From: CAYRWM01 sp964428055
Lineage (GTDB): Bacteria > Bacillota > Clostridia > Christensenellales > Christensenellaceae
DNA length: 64,000 nucleotides
Assembly (NCBI GenBank): GCA_964428055.1
Contig: CAYRWM010000002.1
Location: forward strand, 1 to 64,000
Reading direction: 5' to 3'
Both the position numbers and the translations under genes were made by a program. The notes under the pieces are model-generated. The model saw only the letters and a list, made by a program, of their open reading frames with translations, searched no databases and was not told the origin of the DNA. Positions 33,846 through 42,952 of this stretch are shown in pieces. Numbering within the stretch: position 1 is the first letter of the stretch; every line of letters starts with the position of its first letter.

Positions 33846-35507
33846 ATGGACAAGAACATTGTGATCATTGGCGGTGTTGCGGGTGGAGCAAGCTGTGCTT
33901 GCCGTCTCCGCAGATTGAGTGAGGATTATAGAATAACATTAATTGAACGAGGCGAATATGTCTCCTTTGCTAATTGCGGCCTCCCCTACTACATAGGGGG
34001 CTCAATAACTGATAAAAAAAAGCTGGTCGTAATGTCACCCGAAAAGCTTAAAGACAGATTCAATCTTGATGTTAAGACTCTCTGTGAAGCTACTTCAATA
34101 GACAAAGCAAATAAAACTGTGTCTTTGGAATATTCGAATGGCAAAAATGAAACTATTCCCTATGATAAACTCGTGCTCTCGCCCGGCGCAAAGCCGTTTA
34201 TTCCTGATTTCCCCGGATCTGACAGTAATAAGGTCTTCACACTTAGGAGTATACCTGATACATATCGGATATATGACTTTATCGCTGATAAAAAACCAAC
34301 AGATGCAATGGTCGTAGGCGGTGGCTTTATAGGCATAGAAATGGCTGAAAACCTTGTCGATCGCGGAATAAAAGTCCATCTGGTGGAAGCCGCTCCGCAT
34401 ATAATCGGCAGTATAGATACTGATATGGCACATATCGTACATACTCATATGCGCAAAAAAGGCATTGACCTCATACTAAATGATTCATTAACCGAACTTG
34501 GTGACAACGGGAACGTTCTTAATGCCAAACTCTCAAGCGGAAAAGAACTCTCGATCAATATGGTTATTATGAGCGTTGGTGTAAGACCTGAGATCAAACT
34601 CGCAAAGGATGCCGGTCTCGAAATAGGAATTACGGGCGGTATATGGACAGATGAATACATGAAAACTTCAGATGAAAATATATATGCTGTCGGTGACGCA
34701 GTTGAAGTCACGCATTTTATTTCCGGAAAACCGGCACTGATACCGTTAGCAGGACCTGCAAATAAACAGGGCAGAATTGCTGCAAATAACATATTCGGTA
34801 TTAAAGACAAATATGACGGATCTCAGGGAACTGCAGTATTAAAAGCTTTCGACCTAACAGTAGCGTCAACAGGTTATACCGAGTATCAGCTGAAAAAATT
34901 AGACTACGAATATCAAGTAGTGCATACTCACCCGGATTCCCACGCAGGCTACTATCCGGGTGGCACTATCCTGTCGATGAAGCTTATCTTCGACAACGAC
35001 GGGAAAATACTTGGGGCGCAGTCCATAGGTAAAAATGGTGCGGATAAGAGAATTGATGTTATTGCTACTGCAATGAGGGGCAATATACCGGTTAACGACT
35101 TATACAAACTTGAGCTTGCTTATGCTCCTCCATTCTCTTCTGCAAAGGATCCTGTGAACATGATAGGATACATTGCGGAAAACATGCTTGCCAACAGAAC
35201 CCACATGTTCTACTGCGATAATATAGAAAAACTAAATACAGAAGACATAATGCTCCTTGACGTGCGAACAGTACCTGAGTTTGAAAAAGGAACTATTCCC
35301 GGTGCAGTCAACATTCCTCTCGACAGCTTAAGATATGAGTTGGACAGGATTCCTCATGACAAACCAATATACATTTTCTGCAGATCAGGTCTCAGAGGAT
35401 ATGTTGCTGAGAGGATACTAAAACTGAACGGTTTCGATCAGCCGTTATTCAATCTCAGCGGAGGATATCTCTCTTATAGATTCATGATGGATGATAGTAA
35501 TTATTGA
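33846..35507 (+). CDS. CoA-disulfide reductase-type FAD oxidoreductase fused to rhodanese
   Basis: A 553-residue pyridine nucleotide-disulfide oxidoreductase. The FAD motif is IIGGVAGGASCACRLRR and the single redox Cys is in FANCGLPYYIGG, as in CoA-disulfide and CoA-persulfide reductases. NAD and FAD sites follow (VVGGGFIGIEMAE; IYAVGDA). A C-terminal rhodanese domain (about residues 455-550) has the active loop FCRSGLRGYVAE. The family keeps CoA reduced or reduces CoA-persulfides. I chose ATG at 33846 because AGGAGG lies between it and the frame's first ATG at 33831. It follows the IclR gene and precedes the ECF gene. Confidence 0.92.
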   Translation: MDKNIVIIGGVAGGASCACRLRRLSEDYRITLIERGEYVSFANCGLPYYIGGSITDKKKLVVMSPEKLKDRFNLDVKTLCEATSIDKANKTVSLEYSNGKNETIPYDKLVLSPGAKPFIPDFPGSDSNKVFTLRSIPDTYRIYDFIADKKPTDAMVVGGGFIGIEMAENLVDRGIKVHLVEAAPHIIGSIDTDMAHIVHTHMRKKGIDLILNDSLTELGDNGNVLNAKLSSGKELSINMVIMSVGVRPEIKLAKDAGLEIGITGGIWTDEYMKTSDENIYAVGDAVEVTHFISGKPALIPLAGPANKQGRIAANNIFGIKDKYDGSQGTAVLKAFDLTVASTGYTEYQLKKLDYEYQVVHTHPDSHAGYYPGGTILSMKLIFDNDGKILGAQSIGKNGADKRIDVIATAMRGNIPVNDLYKLELAYAPPFSSAKDPVNMIGYIAENMLANRTHMFYCDNIEKLNTEDIMLLDVRTVPEFEKGTIPGAVNIPLDSLRYELDRIPHDKPIYIFCRSGLRGYVAERILKLNGFDQPLFNLSGGYLSYRFMMDDSNY

Positions 35508-35525
35508 TAGGAGGCTCCTGAAGCA

Positions 35526-36116
35526 ATGACTAAAACTAAAAAAATAACAGCAGCTGCAGTAATAATAGCCATTATGCTGCTCTTTGGCTTTACTCCAATA
35601 GGGTATATTCCCCTGCCTTTCACCAAAATAACTCTGATGTGTATTCCAGTAATCATAGGCGTAATGATCTTGGGGTTAAAATTCGGCTTTTTGTTCAGCG
35701 GGATATTCATTCTGACAAGTATATATACTTTTTTAACAAATCCTGCGCCTACATCACTTATAATGTTTGACTACATGCCTGTCATGTTTATACTATGTCT
35801 AATAATACCAAGGGTTTTTATTCCGATAACAACTAATGCTGTTTATAAAGCGACTGTCAATAAAAAACCGAAACTGTCATATGTTCTTACAGCTATCACC
35901 GGAACTCTAACAAATGCTCTGATTTTTATAAGCATAGAACAGATCTTTTTTGCGCCCGCATTAGCCAAAGGTCTTGGACTCGATATGACTGGCGTGACAT
36001 TGGCTTTATGGGGTGTGATGTTAACAAATGCTCTTCCGGAAACTATAGCTGCCGTAATAGTATGCCTTGCTGTAATGACTGCCATTAACAGAAAAAAGAA
36101 ACCACTTATACAATAG
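35526..36116 (+). CDS. ECF transporter S component-like membrane protein
   Basis: A 196-residue protein with about five to six hydrophobic segments. The N-terminal pattern FGFTPIGYIPLPFTKITLMCIPVIIG resembles the vitamin-binding S components of energy-coupling-factor importers. These use a shared ATPase/T module encoded elsewhere. The ligand is not readable. Because its neighbour is a CoA-disulfide reductase, and the operon opposite needs CoA for acetyl-CoA formation, pantothenate is a reasonable guess. An AGGAGG site lies upstream, and a terminator ends the unit. Confidence 0.75.
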   Translation: MTKTKKITAAAVIIAIMLLFGFTPIGYIPLPFTKITLMCIPVIIGVMILGLKFGFLFSGIFILTSIYTFLTNPAPTSLIMFDYMPVMFILCLIIPRVFIPITTNAVYKATVNKKPKLSYVLTAITGTLTNALIFISIEQIFFAPALAKGLGLDMTGVTLALWGVMLTNALPETIAAVIVCLAVMTAINRKKKPLIQ

Positions 36117-36137
36117 ATTACGGCAATGGCAAAACAA

Positions 36138-36174
36138 AAAAACGACTTTGGCATATTTAACCAAGGTCGTTTTT
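36138..36174. terminator. Bidirectional terminator between the ECF S component gene and nagB
   Basis: A 14-bp stem with one G-U pair, aaaaacgactttgg (36138-36151) and ccaaggtcgttttt (36161-36174), has A and T runs at its base. It serves both convergent units. Confidence 0.9.
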
Positions 36175-36215
36175 GATTTAACAAGTTACTATAGTTCTAT
36201 ACATTTAACATTTTT

Positions 36216-37007
36216 TTATAATCTCTCATCTTTTTCTATATCAAGGAAATATTTATATGTATCAACTGTAAGTTCGCCACAGGCTTCTTCATCACAAGCT
36301 ATGATAGCATTGTTGTGCATCTGAATAGCAGAACATGTCCATTTACTGGAAACACCGCCTTCAACAACTGCAGCCAGAGCACGTGCCTTATTGTGGCCGT
36401 TGATCAGAATAAGGACTTCTTTTGAATCTGTAACCGTGCCGATACCGACTGAAAGTGCCTGAGCCGGAACGCTCTCGGGATCATTACCGAAGAAACGGCT
36501 GTTAACGATACGCGTATCGGTAGTAAGATCACGAAGACCTGTCCTTGAGTTAAGAGATGTATACGGTTCGTTGAAAGCAATATGTCCGTCAACACCGATA
36601 CCACCCATGAAGAGATCGACACCGCCATATGAGGCTATCTTATCCTCATATCTCTTGCACTCTTCTTCAGCATCATCAGCCATACCGTTAAGTATGTTTA
36701 TATTCTCGGGTTTCATATCCACAAGGTGATTAAAGAGATTGTCATGCATGAAATACCAATAGCTCTGATCATGTTCCCTTGGAAGTCTCCAGTACTCGTC
36801 CATGTTAAACGTTACAACATTTGCAAATGAGACCTCGCCTGCTTTATTCTTCCTAACCAATTCCTGGTAAACACCTATAGGACTCGAACCGGTCGGAAGT
36901 CCAAGTACAAACGGCCTGTCTTCCTTATGGGCATTAATCTTGCTCGCTATATAATCTGCAGCCCATTTGCACATCTTTTCATAGTCATTCTGAATAACAA
37001 CTCTCAT
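36216..37007 (-). CDS. nagB: Glucosamine-6-phosphate deaminase
   Basis: Converts glucosamine-6-phosphate to fructose-6-phosphate and ammonia in amino-sugar catabolism. Its 263 residues are typical. Motifs are LGLPTGSSPIGVYQEL, NMDEYWRLP with the catalytic Asp and Glu, and GGIGVDGHIAFNEP with the catalytic His. AAGGAG precedes the ATG. It lies 49 bases after the AarF-type gene. It balances the hexosamine pool that also feeds the polysaccharide locus downstream, although it is a general housekeeping gene. Confidence 0.96.
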   Translation of the reverse strand: MRVVIQNDYEKMCKWAADYIASKINAHKEDRPFVLGLPTGSSPIGVYQELVRKNKAGEVSFANVVTFNMDEYWRLPREHDQSYWYFMHDNLFNHLVDMKPENINILNGMADDAEEECKRYEDKIASYGGVDLFMGGIGVDGHIAFNEPYTSLNSRTGLRDLTTDTRIVNSRFFGNDPESVPAQALSVGIGTVTDSKEVLILINGHNKARALAAVVEGGVSSKWTCSAIQMHNNAIIACDEEACGELTVDTYKYFLDIEKDERL

Positions 37008-37045
37008 AATTAATCTCCTTATAACAATAATTAATAATACTATTT

Positions 37046-37075
37046 AAAGAACAGGTTCACTTATTCCTGTTCTTT
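37046..37075 (-). terminator. Hairpin at the end of the AarF-type kinase gene
   Basis: aaagaacagg (37046-37055) pairs perfectly with cctgttcttt (37066-37075) and includes the stop codon region. The T tract is only part of the stem, so it may attenuate rather than end transcription before nagB. Confidence 0.5.
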
Positions 37076-38757
37076 ATATCCCTTATACCGGTTATGAGCA
37101 TCCATATGAGGATGCCTACGATTATGCATACAACTGCTCCCATTACTGCGAGTATTACATTAAGGGTATCTATACCCTTAACGGAAGCAAACTGCACAAT
37201 AGCTATTAGCATACCTGCCAAGATTATTGAAACAGCAAGAAGCACAACGGCAAGCGTCAACCTACTCAAAGAGTGAGACGCTATCCTATTGGTTTCCTTA
37301 AGTTCCTTAATATTAATATCGACAGCAAAATCGTTTTCCTGAGCCTTTCTTAAAAAGCGTCCCGCAGCTACAGGAGCAGTCCTTAATACATCCTGCCAAT
37401 TCAATACATCAGATAATCCGTCATAAAGAATCTTTTCAGAACCAATATAGTTAAGTCCCATCTGTCTAACGACCTTTTTGGAAATAGTAATCATATTTAG
37501 TTCCGGATCAAGAATCTCTACTATGCGCTGTGCACTGCCAAGACTCTTAGCTATCATGGTAAACTCTTTAGGTATTTTTATCCTGTATTTAAGGGCAGCT
37601 TTCTGAACACTACTGAATACTTCCACTATATTGACATTCTTAAGCGGGTCATATACAAACTTATCCATAAGATTCGCTATTTCCTGTTCGAATAGATACT
37701 CGTTAACGTGTTCACTGCATATACCTATATCGATTATACTTTTGGCGATTATATTGGTATTATTAAAAGACATCCCAATAAGAAAATTAGTCATATTCTT
37801 CCTGAATGTTTCATTGATAGTCCCAGACATACCCAAATCTATAAAGAATATGGTACCGTCTTTGCTTATTATCTCATTACCGGGATGAGGGTCCGCCTGA
37901 AATACCCCGTCATGAAGTATCTGATACAGCAGTGAGGTAATAAAGCGTTCAGCTATAGATGAAGGATTAATATCAGCCGATTCAAGCGCACACCTATCAT
38001 CAATCTTGAAACCGTCAATATAATCCATGGTCAGGACTCTGCGTGTTGTATATACCCATTTTATCTTGGGGCAATCTACACCGTGCACCTTGCTAAGATT
38101 ATCTGCTATCTTTTCAGTAGTTTCCCCTTCATGAATAAAATCGAGTTCCTTGTTCATAGCAGAACAAAACTCGTGAACAACGCCCTTAAAATCATAAAGC
38201 TGTCCATACTTGGTATACTTATCCATATACCTTGCTATACTCTTCATAATCCTAGAATCAGTAGCGATAACTCTTTCTATGCCGGGCCTCCTGACTTTTA
38301 CAGCAACCCTAGAACCTGATTTTAAAGTGGCATCATATACCTGCGCTATTGAAGCTGATGCAACTGGTACTTCTGAAAATGATTCAAAAATATTATCAAT
38401 AGCATCGCCAAATTCCTGTTCAAGCTCTTTTTTCGCAAGGTCAAATCCAAAGGGGGGAACATCATCTAAAAGTTTGGAGAGCTCAAAAGCAATCTCTTCG
38501 TCTATGATATCCGACCTTGTCGCAAGCAACTGCCCCAATTTGACAAAAGCTGGACCAAGATCCTCGAACGTTCTTCTTAGTTTTCTGCCAACAGTTTTCT
38601 TGTCTATTTTAAGATTGTCAGGCGTAACGGAATCTAACGTAGCAGTAGCATGTTTAAGGTTTTTTCTGAGAAAAAGGAAACTTAGCCCATTCTTTTTGAA
38701 TGCGCTCAAAATTTCTTTATATCTTTTTAGATTAGATACATGCTTTACAACTGCCAC
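37057..38757 (-). CDS. AarF/UbiB/ABC1-family atypical protein kinase
   Basis: A 566-residue protein of the UbiB kinase-like family. Features in order are the KxGQ motif (FVKLGQLLATR), the Ala-rich loop SASIAQVYDA, VAVKV with the nucleotide-binding Lys, QADPHPGNE, and FIDLGMSG in place of DFG. Two C-terminal membrane helices (about residues 500-520 and 530-555) anchor it. Family members support quinone or isoprenoid-lipid metabolism. No quinone genes are nearby and an anaerobe may lack quinones, so the role is open. The start is GTG at 38757, with a poor ribosome site 23 bases after the previous gene. Confidence 0.88.
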   Translation of the reverse strand: MAVVKHVSNLKRYKEILSAFKKNGLSFLFLRKNLKHATATLDSVTPDNLKIDKKTVGRKLRRTFEDLGPAFVKLGQLLATRSDIIDEEIAFELSKLLDDVPPFGFDLAKKELEQEFGDAIDNIFESFSEVPVASASIAQVYDATLKSGSRVAVKVRRPGIERVIATDSRIMKSIARYMDKYTKYGQLYDFKGVVHEFCSAMNKELDFIHEGETTEKIADNLSKVHGVDCPKIKWVYTTRRVLTMDYIDGFKIDDRCALESADINPSSIAERFITSLLYQILHDGVFQADPHPGNEIISKDGTIFFIDLGMSGTINETFRKNMTNFLIGMSFNNTNIIAKSIIDIGICSEHVNEYLFEQEIANLMDKFVYDPLKNVNIVEVFSSVQKAALKYRIKIPKEFTMIAKSLGSAQRIVEILDPELNMITISKKVVRQMGLNYIGSEKILYDGLSDVLNWQDVLRTAPVAAGRFLRKAQENDFAVDINIKELKETNRIASHSLSRLTLAVVLLAVSIILAGMLIAIVQFASVKGIDTLNVILAVMGAVVCIIVGILIWMLITGIRDIKNRNK

Positions 38758-38780
38758 GTTTCAAATTAGGAATAATAAGA

Positions 38781-39095
38781 TTATTCCTTGTCCTTTTCTT
38801 TGAAATATGCTTCAATCTCTTCTTTGATAATAACTCTTACTTCATCTTTTGTTATAGGTTTGATCCTATTATCAAATGTATCAGTTGCTTTTGATATCCG
38901 CTCATCAATTATTCTCTTAAGTTCCTCTCGTTCTGCCTCACCTTTCTTAACTAACTCAGCAGTAAAAGAAGAAGCATCCTTTTTAGCGACTGTACCGCTC
39001 TCAACCATTTTTTCAACAGTTTCTTCTATCATATCTCTTGAGTAAGCAAAAAGACCTATCCCCAAGTTTAAGACATCTTCTATAATAGTGGCCAC
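38781..39095 (-). CDS. Phasin-like coiled-coil protein
   Basis: A 104-residue soluble protein that is almost entirely helical, beginning with a short hydrophobic stretch (VLNLGIGLFAYSRD) and continuing as charged coiled coil (ETVEKMVESGTVAKKDASSF). The pattern matches the poly-granule-associated/phasin-related family often encoded next to AarF-type genes in clostridia. It may bind the kinase or a lipid surface. The start is GTG at 39095 with GGAGG seven bases upstream, and it likely heads the AarF unit. Function unproven. Confidence 0.75.
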   Translation of the reverse strand: MATIIEDVLNLGIGLFAYSRDMIEETVEKMVESGTVAKKDASSFTAELVKKGEAEREELKRIIDERISKATDTFDNRIKPITKDEVRVIIKEEIEAYFKEKDKE

Positions 39096-39472
39096 AATAA
39101 ATCCTCCATATTATTCATTTGTTTTATTATACACTTTTTTTTATTAAGAATAAACTTATAGTAATAGTCTTATAATAAGGTATCTCAACCAGCATACAAT
39201 TCAAGCATTTCAATAGCGCTAATCTATATCATTCATTTTATACTTTTAATTATTTATCTATACTATTGAATTATGTTTAGTTTTTTGGCTTTTTGATAAT
39301 TGCTTGTGTAATGTACAACAAATACTATTAAACATGAGAAGCATACCAAATTCATCAATCTTAATAATTAAGCTTGCTTATATAATGCTCATACTATTCT
39401 GTCCATCATAATTCAGACCTTTCAAAAAGTAGAATCTTATGCTTCATCAATAAAAACAATTTGGAGGATAAA
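39096..39472. other. AT-rich intergenic region at the edge of the polysaccharide locus
   Basis: This 377-base gap holds the control sites of two divergent units and no gene I can support. On the minus strand TATAAT (39126-39131), with a poor -35 (TTTATT) 17 bases upstream, serves the phasin-like gene. On the plus strand TATAAT at 39381-39386 lacks a good -35. It marks a drop in G+C compared with the genes to the left. Confidence 0.6.
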
Positions 39473-40491
39473 TTGAATCAAACATCATTATCGGTAATAA
39501 TCCCCGTATACAATATGCAAGAACTTATTGGAGAATGTATTAACAGTATTATTGCGCAGACTTATAAAGATTTTGAAATAATACTCGTTAATGATTGCTC
39601 CACAGATAATACATTAACTGTATTACAATCTTTTAAAGAACTCTATCCGGAACACATTACTGTTTTGGATTCAAAAAGTAATTTACGTCAAGGAGGTGCC
39701 AGAAACCTAGGTATTAAGTATTCTAAATCAGAGTATATAGGTTTTGTTGATGCAGATGATTACATACATCCATTAATGTTTGAATCATTGATGAATACAG
39801 CAAAACCGTGGGATTTAGATGTTGTATATTGTATGCACAAGAGTTTTCGAGAATCATCTGAGATTAATTTATTTAAATCAAAACAGTCAAAGCTGTAGTA
39901 TATGACAAAATATCCGATCAGGAACGAATTCAAATAATGGTTTCACATAATTATGGCAGTATTTGGAGTGGCGTTTACAAGCGAGAGCTAATAACAAATA
40001 ATAATATATACTTCCCTGAACACTTAGCATATGAAGATAATTATTGGGTATATGCCATACAAATGCTAATGAACTCTGTTGGAATACTTAAAAGTGAATA
40101 CTATTATTATAGAATACATGGTGAATCAACTGTTCAAAAGAAAAACTCGTTACATCATTATGATAGGCTTGAAATTAGCAAAAAGTTTCTAGAATATGTA
40201 AACAAAAACCAATTAATGGATAGATACAAAACTATTTTGGAATTTCTTTTCATAGAGGTATTTACATATAACTCATTTTCAATTATTATTAATCGTTTTG
40301 ATCATCCTAACATAGATACCCTCAACGAAATTAAAGCCTTACTAAAAGAGAATTTTCCAGAATGGCGAAAAAACTGTTTATATCAGCGGATTTTCACCAT
40401 AAGAAAAAAAGTAAGCATGAATATGCTAATGATGTTCCCTACTGCAATGTATATTCAAATTATTAAAAGATTATATTCATTGTTTAAATAA
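39473..40491 (+). pseudogene. Family 2 glycosyltransferase, broken by a one-base deletion
   Basis: The first part (39473-39898, TTG start with GGAGG upstream) is a GT2 N terminus: SVIIPVYNMQELIGECINSI, EIILVNDCSTDNT and FVDADDYI with the metal-binding Asp. It runs into a stop at 39898. The next frame carries on without a gap from about 39877 (VKAVVYDKISDQERIQIM) through WSGVYKREL and EDNYW to 40491. Adding one base in the AAAA run at 39880-39883 joins both parts into one protein of about 340 residues, the usual length. No classic slippery heptamer is present. The result is a pseudogene, a phase-variable state or a sequencing error. Confidence 0.85.
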
Positions 40492-40560
40492 TTGTTTATA
40501 ACATACAAAGAACTATTCTAATATCTATTGTATTAATGCAAACACAATGTAAATTATATT

Positions 40561-40600
40561 AAAATGGCCTGTTTTTCGTGTATAAATCAAAACCAGGCCA
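40561..40600 (-). terminator. Terminator-like hairpin between the GT2 and Wzz genes
   Basis: tggcctg (40565-40571) pairs with caggcca (40594-40600), extended by T/A pairs, and TTTTAATATAATT follows on the minus strand. It probably ends the Wzz transcript and may help the convergent GT2 unit. Confidence 0.6.
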
Positions 40601-40683
40601 ATCCATACTCTTTCTTTGTATAAAGAGCAGAGTTGTGTACTACTTATCGCAAATAACACTATTGCAGCGGAAAACACATAATA

Positions 40684-42192
40684 CTATCCAACAAGGACTA
40701 TCCCCAATGTTTTTATTCCAAGTTTATTGCATGATTGAATAGTTTTATATACCTCATCATGTTTAGCTTTAGCAACACTCTCAAATAAAACTATCACCCC
40801 GGCAGTGCCCATTTTCTCAATTTCTGCTGAATCCGAAAATAAGCGCTCTCCCACTATCAATTCTAATCCTTTTGCCTTTAATAATTCACCCACTTCGGAT
40901 ATAAGAGCTTTACCACTTGCACTTAATTCTGTTCCTGTAGCATATACTTTATTGATACCTTTGTCTTTCAGACATACCCCAATATTAGCAGCTATCATTC
41001 TAGGTGCTGCTTCATCAGGTATGATAGTTACTCTTTTAAATCTGGCTCGATCAATAGCATTATCAAGACCAATCTTTTTTCTTTTGCTTCCGTATCTTGT
41101 TATACCAAAGCAGGGCAAACCATAAGTCAATTCTATATCATCTTCAAAACGGATCTTACTACTCGAACAATAAACAATTGACAATACTATAATAGCGATA
41201 ACGAATCCTACAATTGCACCTAAAACTACCAGCTTAAAACTTATTTTTCTTTCACTTGATTCACTATTGTCTTTATTCTCCAACAAAATACTGCCATCTG
41301 GATTCAAACTCAAAATCTCGTCGCTATCAATCCCTTCATGTTTGCTCAAATACTCTAAAAAAGCTTGCCCATAAACAGACAATTGTTTATAAATGCTGTT
41401 ACTATTATTGTTCAATGTATTGAGGTAATCAATATTTGTCTTCTGCTTATCTATTAAACTAGTATCCTGTACTTTATAACAGTTCTCAGCTATCATATGT
41501 ATATCATGAGTGAGATTCTCATTGTTGTATTCATTATTTAATTCCATTATGATTCTATCAATCTCATCTAGTATTGATTTACAATTGTCCACGGAATCAC
41601 CAAAAACATTGACTGTTAAAGAAGCGCTAGGCTTAATAACATCCATTTCAACTTCTGGATTATCAAATGAATTAGCGAAAAGAGTATCGTGTGCTTCTAT
41701 AGAATAAGAGAATAAACCGCCATATTTATCTTTTAAGCTGTTTAACCTTACTTTATAAGCAGATATGATTGCATCAATTGATTCACCAGATAATGATTTT
41801 AAATAATAAAGATACTGGCCATAATAAGAATCATATGGTTTCAAATCAGTAAGCTTAAGGTCACTCACATAAGCTAAATGGTCATTGTATAATTCGTTGT
41901 AATCATAATAAACCTTTATACTATTAATATCAGCTTCGGTTAGAAAAGTCCGCAAATATAAAGCTCCATCAGATACTGATAATGACTCTGCATTATCAAC
42001 TAATTGCTTAACAGTAACATCATCTACGTCCTTTGTTGCATCAATAGAATTATTATCTCTCACATTATTATTGAATAACGAAAACCCTCCTCCAATAATA
42101 GCTCCTAATATAACGATAACTACAAGCGTTTTCCAATGGCTCATTACATACCAAAACAAATCTCTTATTTTTATTTCTCTATCCATATTCAT
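40684..42192 (-). CDS. Wzz-type chain-length regulator with degenerate tyrosine-kinase-like domain
   Basis: A 502-residue membrane protein. The Wzz domain begins IKIRDLFWYVMSHWKTLVVIVILGAIIGGG (first helix about residues 17-38), followed by a long extracellular helical region and a second helix (about 325-350). The remaining roughly 150 residues resemble the BY-kinase (CapB/CpsD) fold by pattern: NIGVCLKDKGINKVYATGTELSASGK, then LGIKTLGIVLVG. There is no Walker A GKS/T loop and no Walker B Asp, so it cannot bind ATP in the usual way. It controls polymer length for the Wzy system. Confidence 0.8.
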   Translation of the reverse strand: MNMDREIKIRDLFWYVMSHWKTLVVIVILGAIIGGGFSLFNNNVRDNNSIDATKDVDDVTVKQLVDNAESLSVSDGALYLRTFLTEADINSIKVYYDYNELYNDHLAYVSDLKLTDLKPYDSYYGQYLYYLKSLSGESIDAIISAYKVRLNSLKDKYGGLFSYSIEAHDTLFANSFDNPEVEMDVIKPSASLTVNVFGDSVDNCKSILDEIDRIIMELNNEYNNENLTHDIHMIAENCYKVQDTSLIDKQKTNIDYLNTLNNNSNSIYKQLSVYGQAFLEYLSKHEGIDSDEILSLNPDGSILLENKDNSESSERKISFKLVVLGAIVGFVIAIIVLSIVYCSSSKIRFEDDIELTYGLPCFGITRYGSKRKKIGLDNAIDRARFKRVTIIPDEAAPRMIAANIGVCLKDKGINKVYATGTELSASGKALISEVGELLKAKGLELIVGERLFSDSAEIEKMGTAGVIVLFESVAKAKHDEVYKTIQSCNKLGIKTLGIVLVG

Positions 42193-42307
42193 TTACAATC
42201 CTCAATTCCCTATTTAATACGATTATACCACATTCAATGGCTTTTAATAATAAAACGTTATATGTAATGGTCACAAAGCAAATAATTATTATATATCATT
42301 ATCCTCT
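42193..42307. other. Intergenic sequence upstream of the Wzz gene
   Basis: AT-rich sequence between the Wzz start and the decayed gene. I see no gene or hairpin here. The Wzz promoter should lie in this stretch, but no convincing -35/-10 pair stands out. Confidence 0.4.
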
Positions 42308-42780
42308 TTAATATCTATCTTTTAACTTATAGATAGTAATATCCCTATTTGAAATAACTACTGCTAAATCATTGCCCTCTAGAACTAAATCAGGATTTGC
42401 AAATCTGGAAACAACCACATATGAAACATTTTTTTCATTATTTCATACCTATTATTGCAGTTTTTAATATAAATAGCATCGTTTGCTATTAGTCATTTAA
42501 CTATAATCCTAGCATTTCTTTTGTTCTTGGAGCATATGCTCATGCGCCCCAAAAAACTTGACGCTCAGAAAAGCAGTATAATTGTAATATCCAATCTCTG
42601 CTTGATTAGGTTTGAGAACAAATCCTCCAATGGCTCCATATGAAAGTGACAATCTATAGCTATGACTGAATCGCTGGGAGTATTATTTCGTATCCACTCC
42701 ATTGTTTCATACCCATAGGCAGTAAAAACAATTATAATCAGGAACACTTTCAATAATAAAAGCCTTATCTATCTCTTGCT
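42308..42780 (-). pseudogene. Degraded remnant of a membrane protein or glycosyltransferase gene
   Basis: Fragments of one protein C terminus can be read on the minus strand in different frames. One piece has a hydrophobic helix followed by YGYETMEWIRNNTPSDSVIAID. A later piece runs from about 42470 to the TAA at 42308-42310 and contains SYVVVSRFANPDLVLEGNDL and VISNRDITIYKLKDRY. Stops and shifts separate them. The WIRNNTPSDSVI pattern is common after the last membrane helix of GT-C-type glycosyltransferases or polysaccharide membrane proteins. It is a dead gene whose N-terminal part has been lost. Confidence 0.6.
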
Positions 42781-42952
42781 TTCACTGCGATTCAAACCTA
42801 AATCAGCAAAGGGCTTTTTTTAACACTAACCAAATTGCTTCTCCTCTATAATAATGAACGATTACACTTTTTTAGTATATTATAGTCAAATAAGAGCAAA
42901 ACTATCTTAAAGTCAAACCAAATAAAGCTAAAGACAAACGCCTTGGTCGGAC
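42781..42952. other. Intergenic sequence after the flippase gene
   Basis: AT-rich DNA between the decayed gene and the flippase stop. A T-rich stretch and short repeats of gcaaaactatc type are seen, but no gene and no convincing terminator. Confidence 0.4.

Noticed and set aside
39874..39900. Programmed -1 frameshift in the GT2 gene
   Set aside because: The junction has an AAAA run but no X XXY YYZ slippery heptamer, and no strong hairpin directly follows. Single-base loss is simpler.
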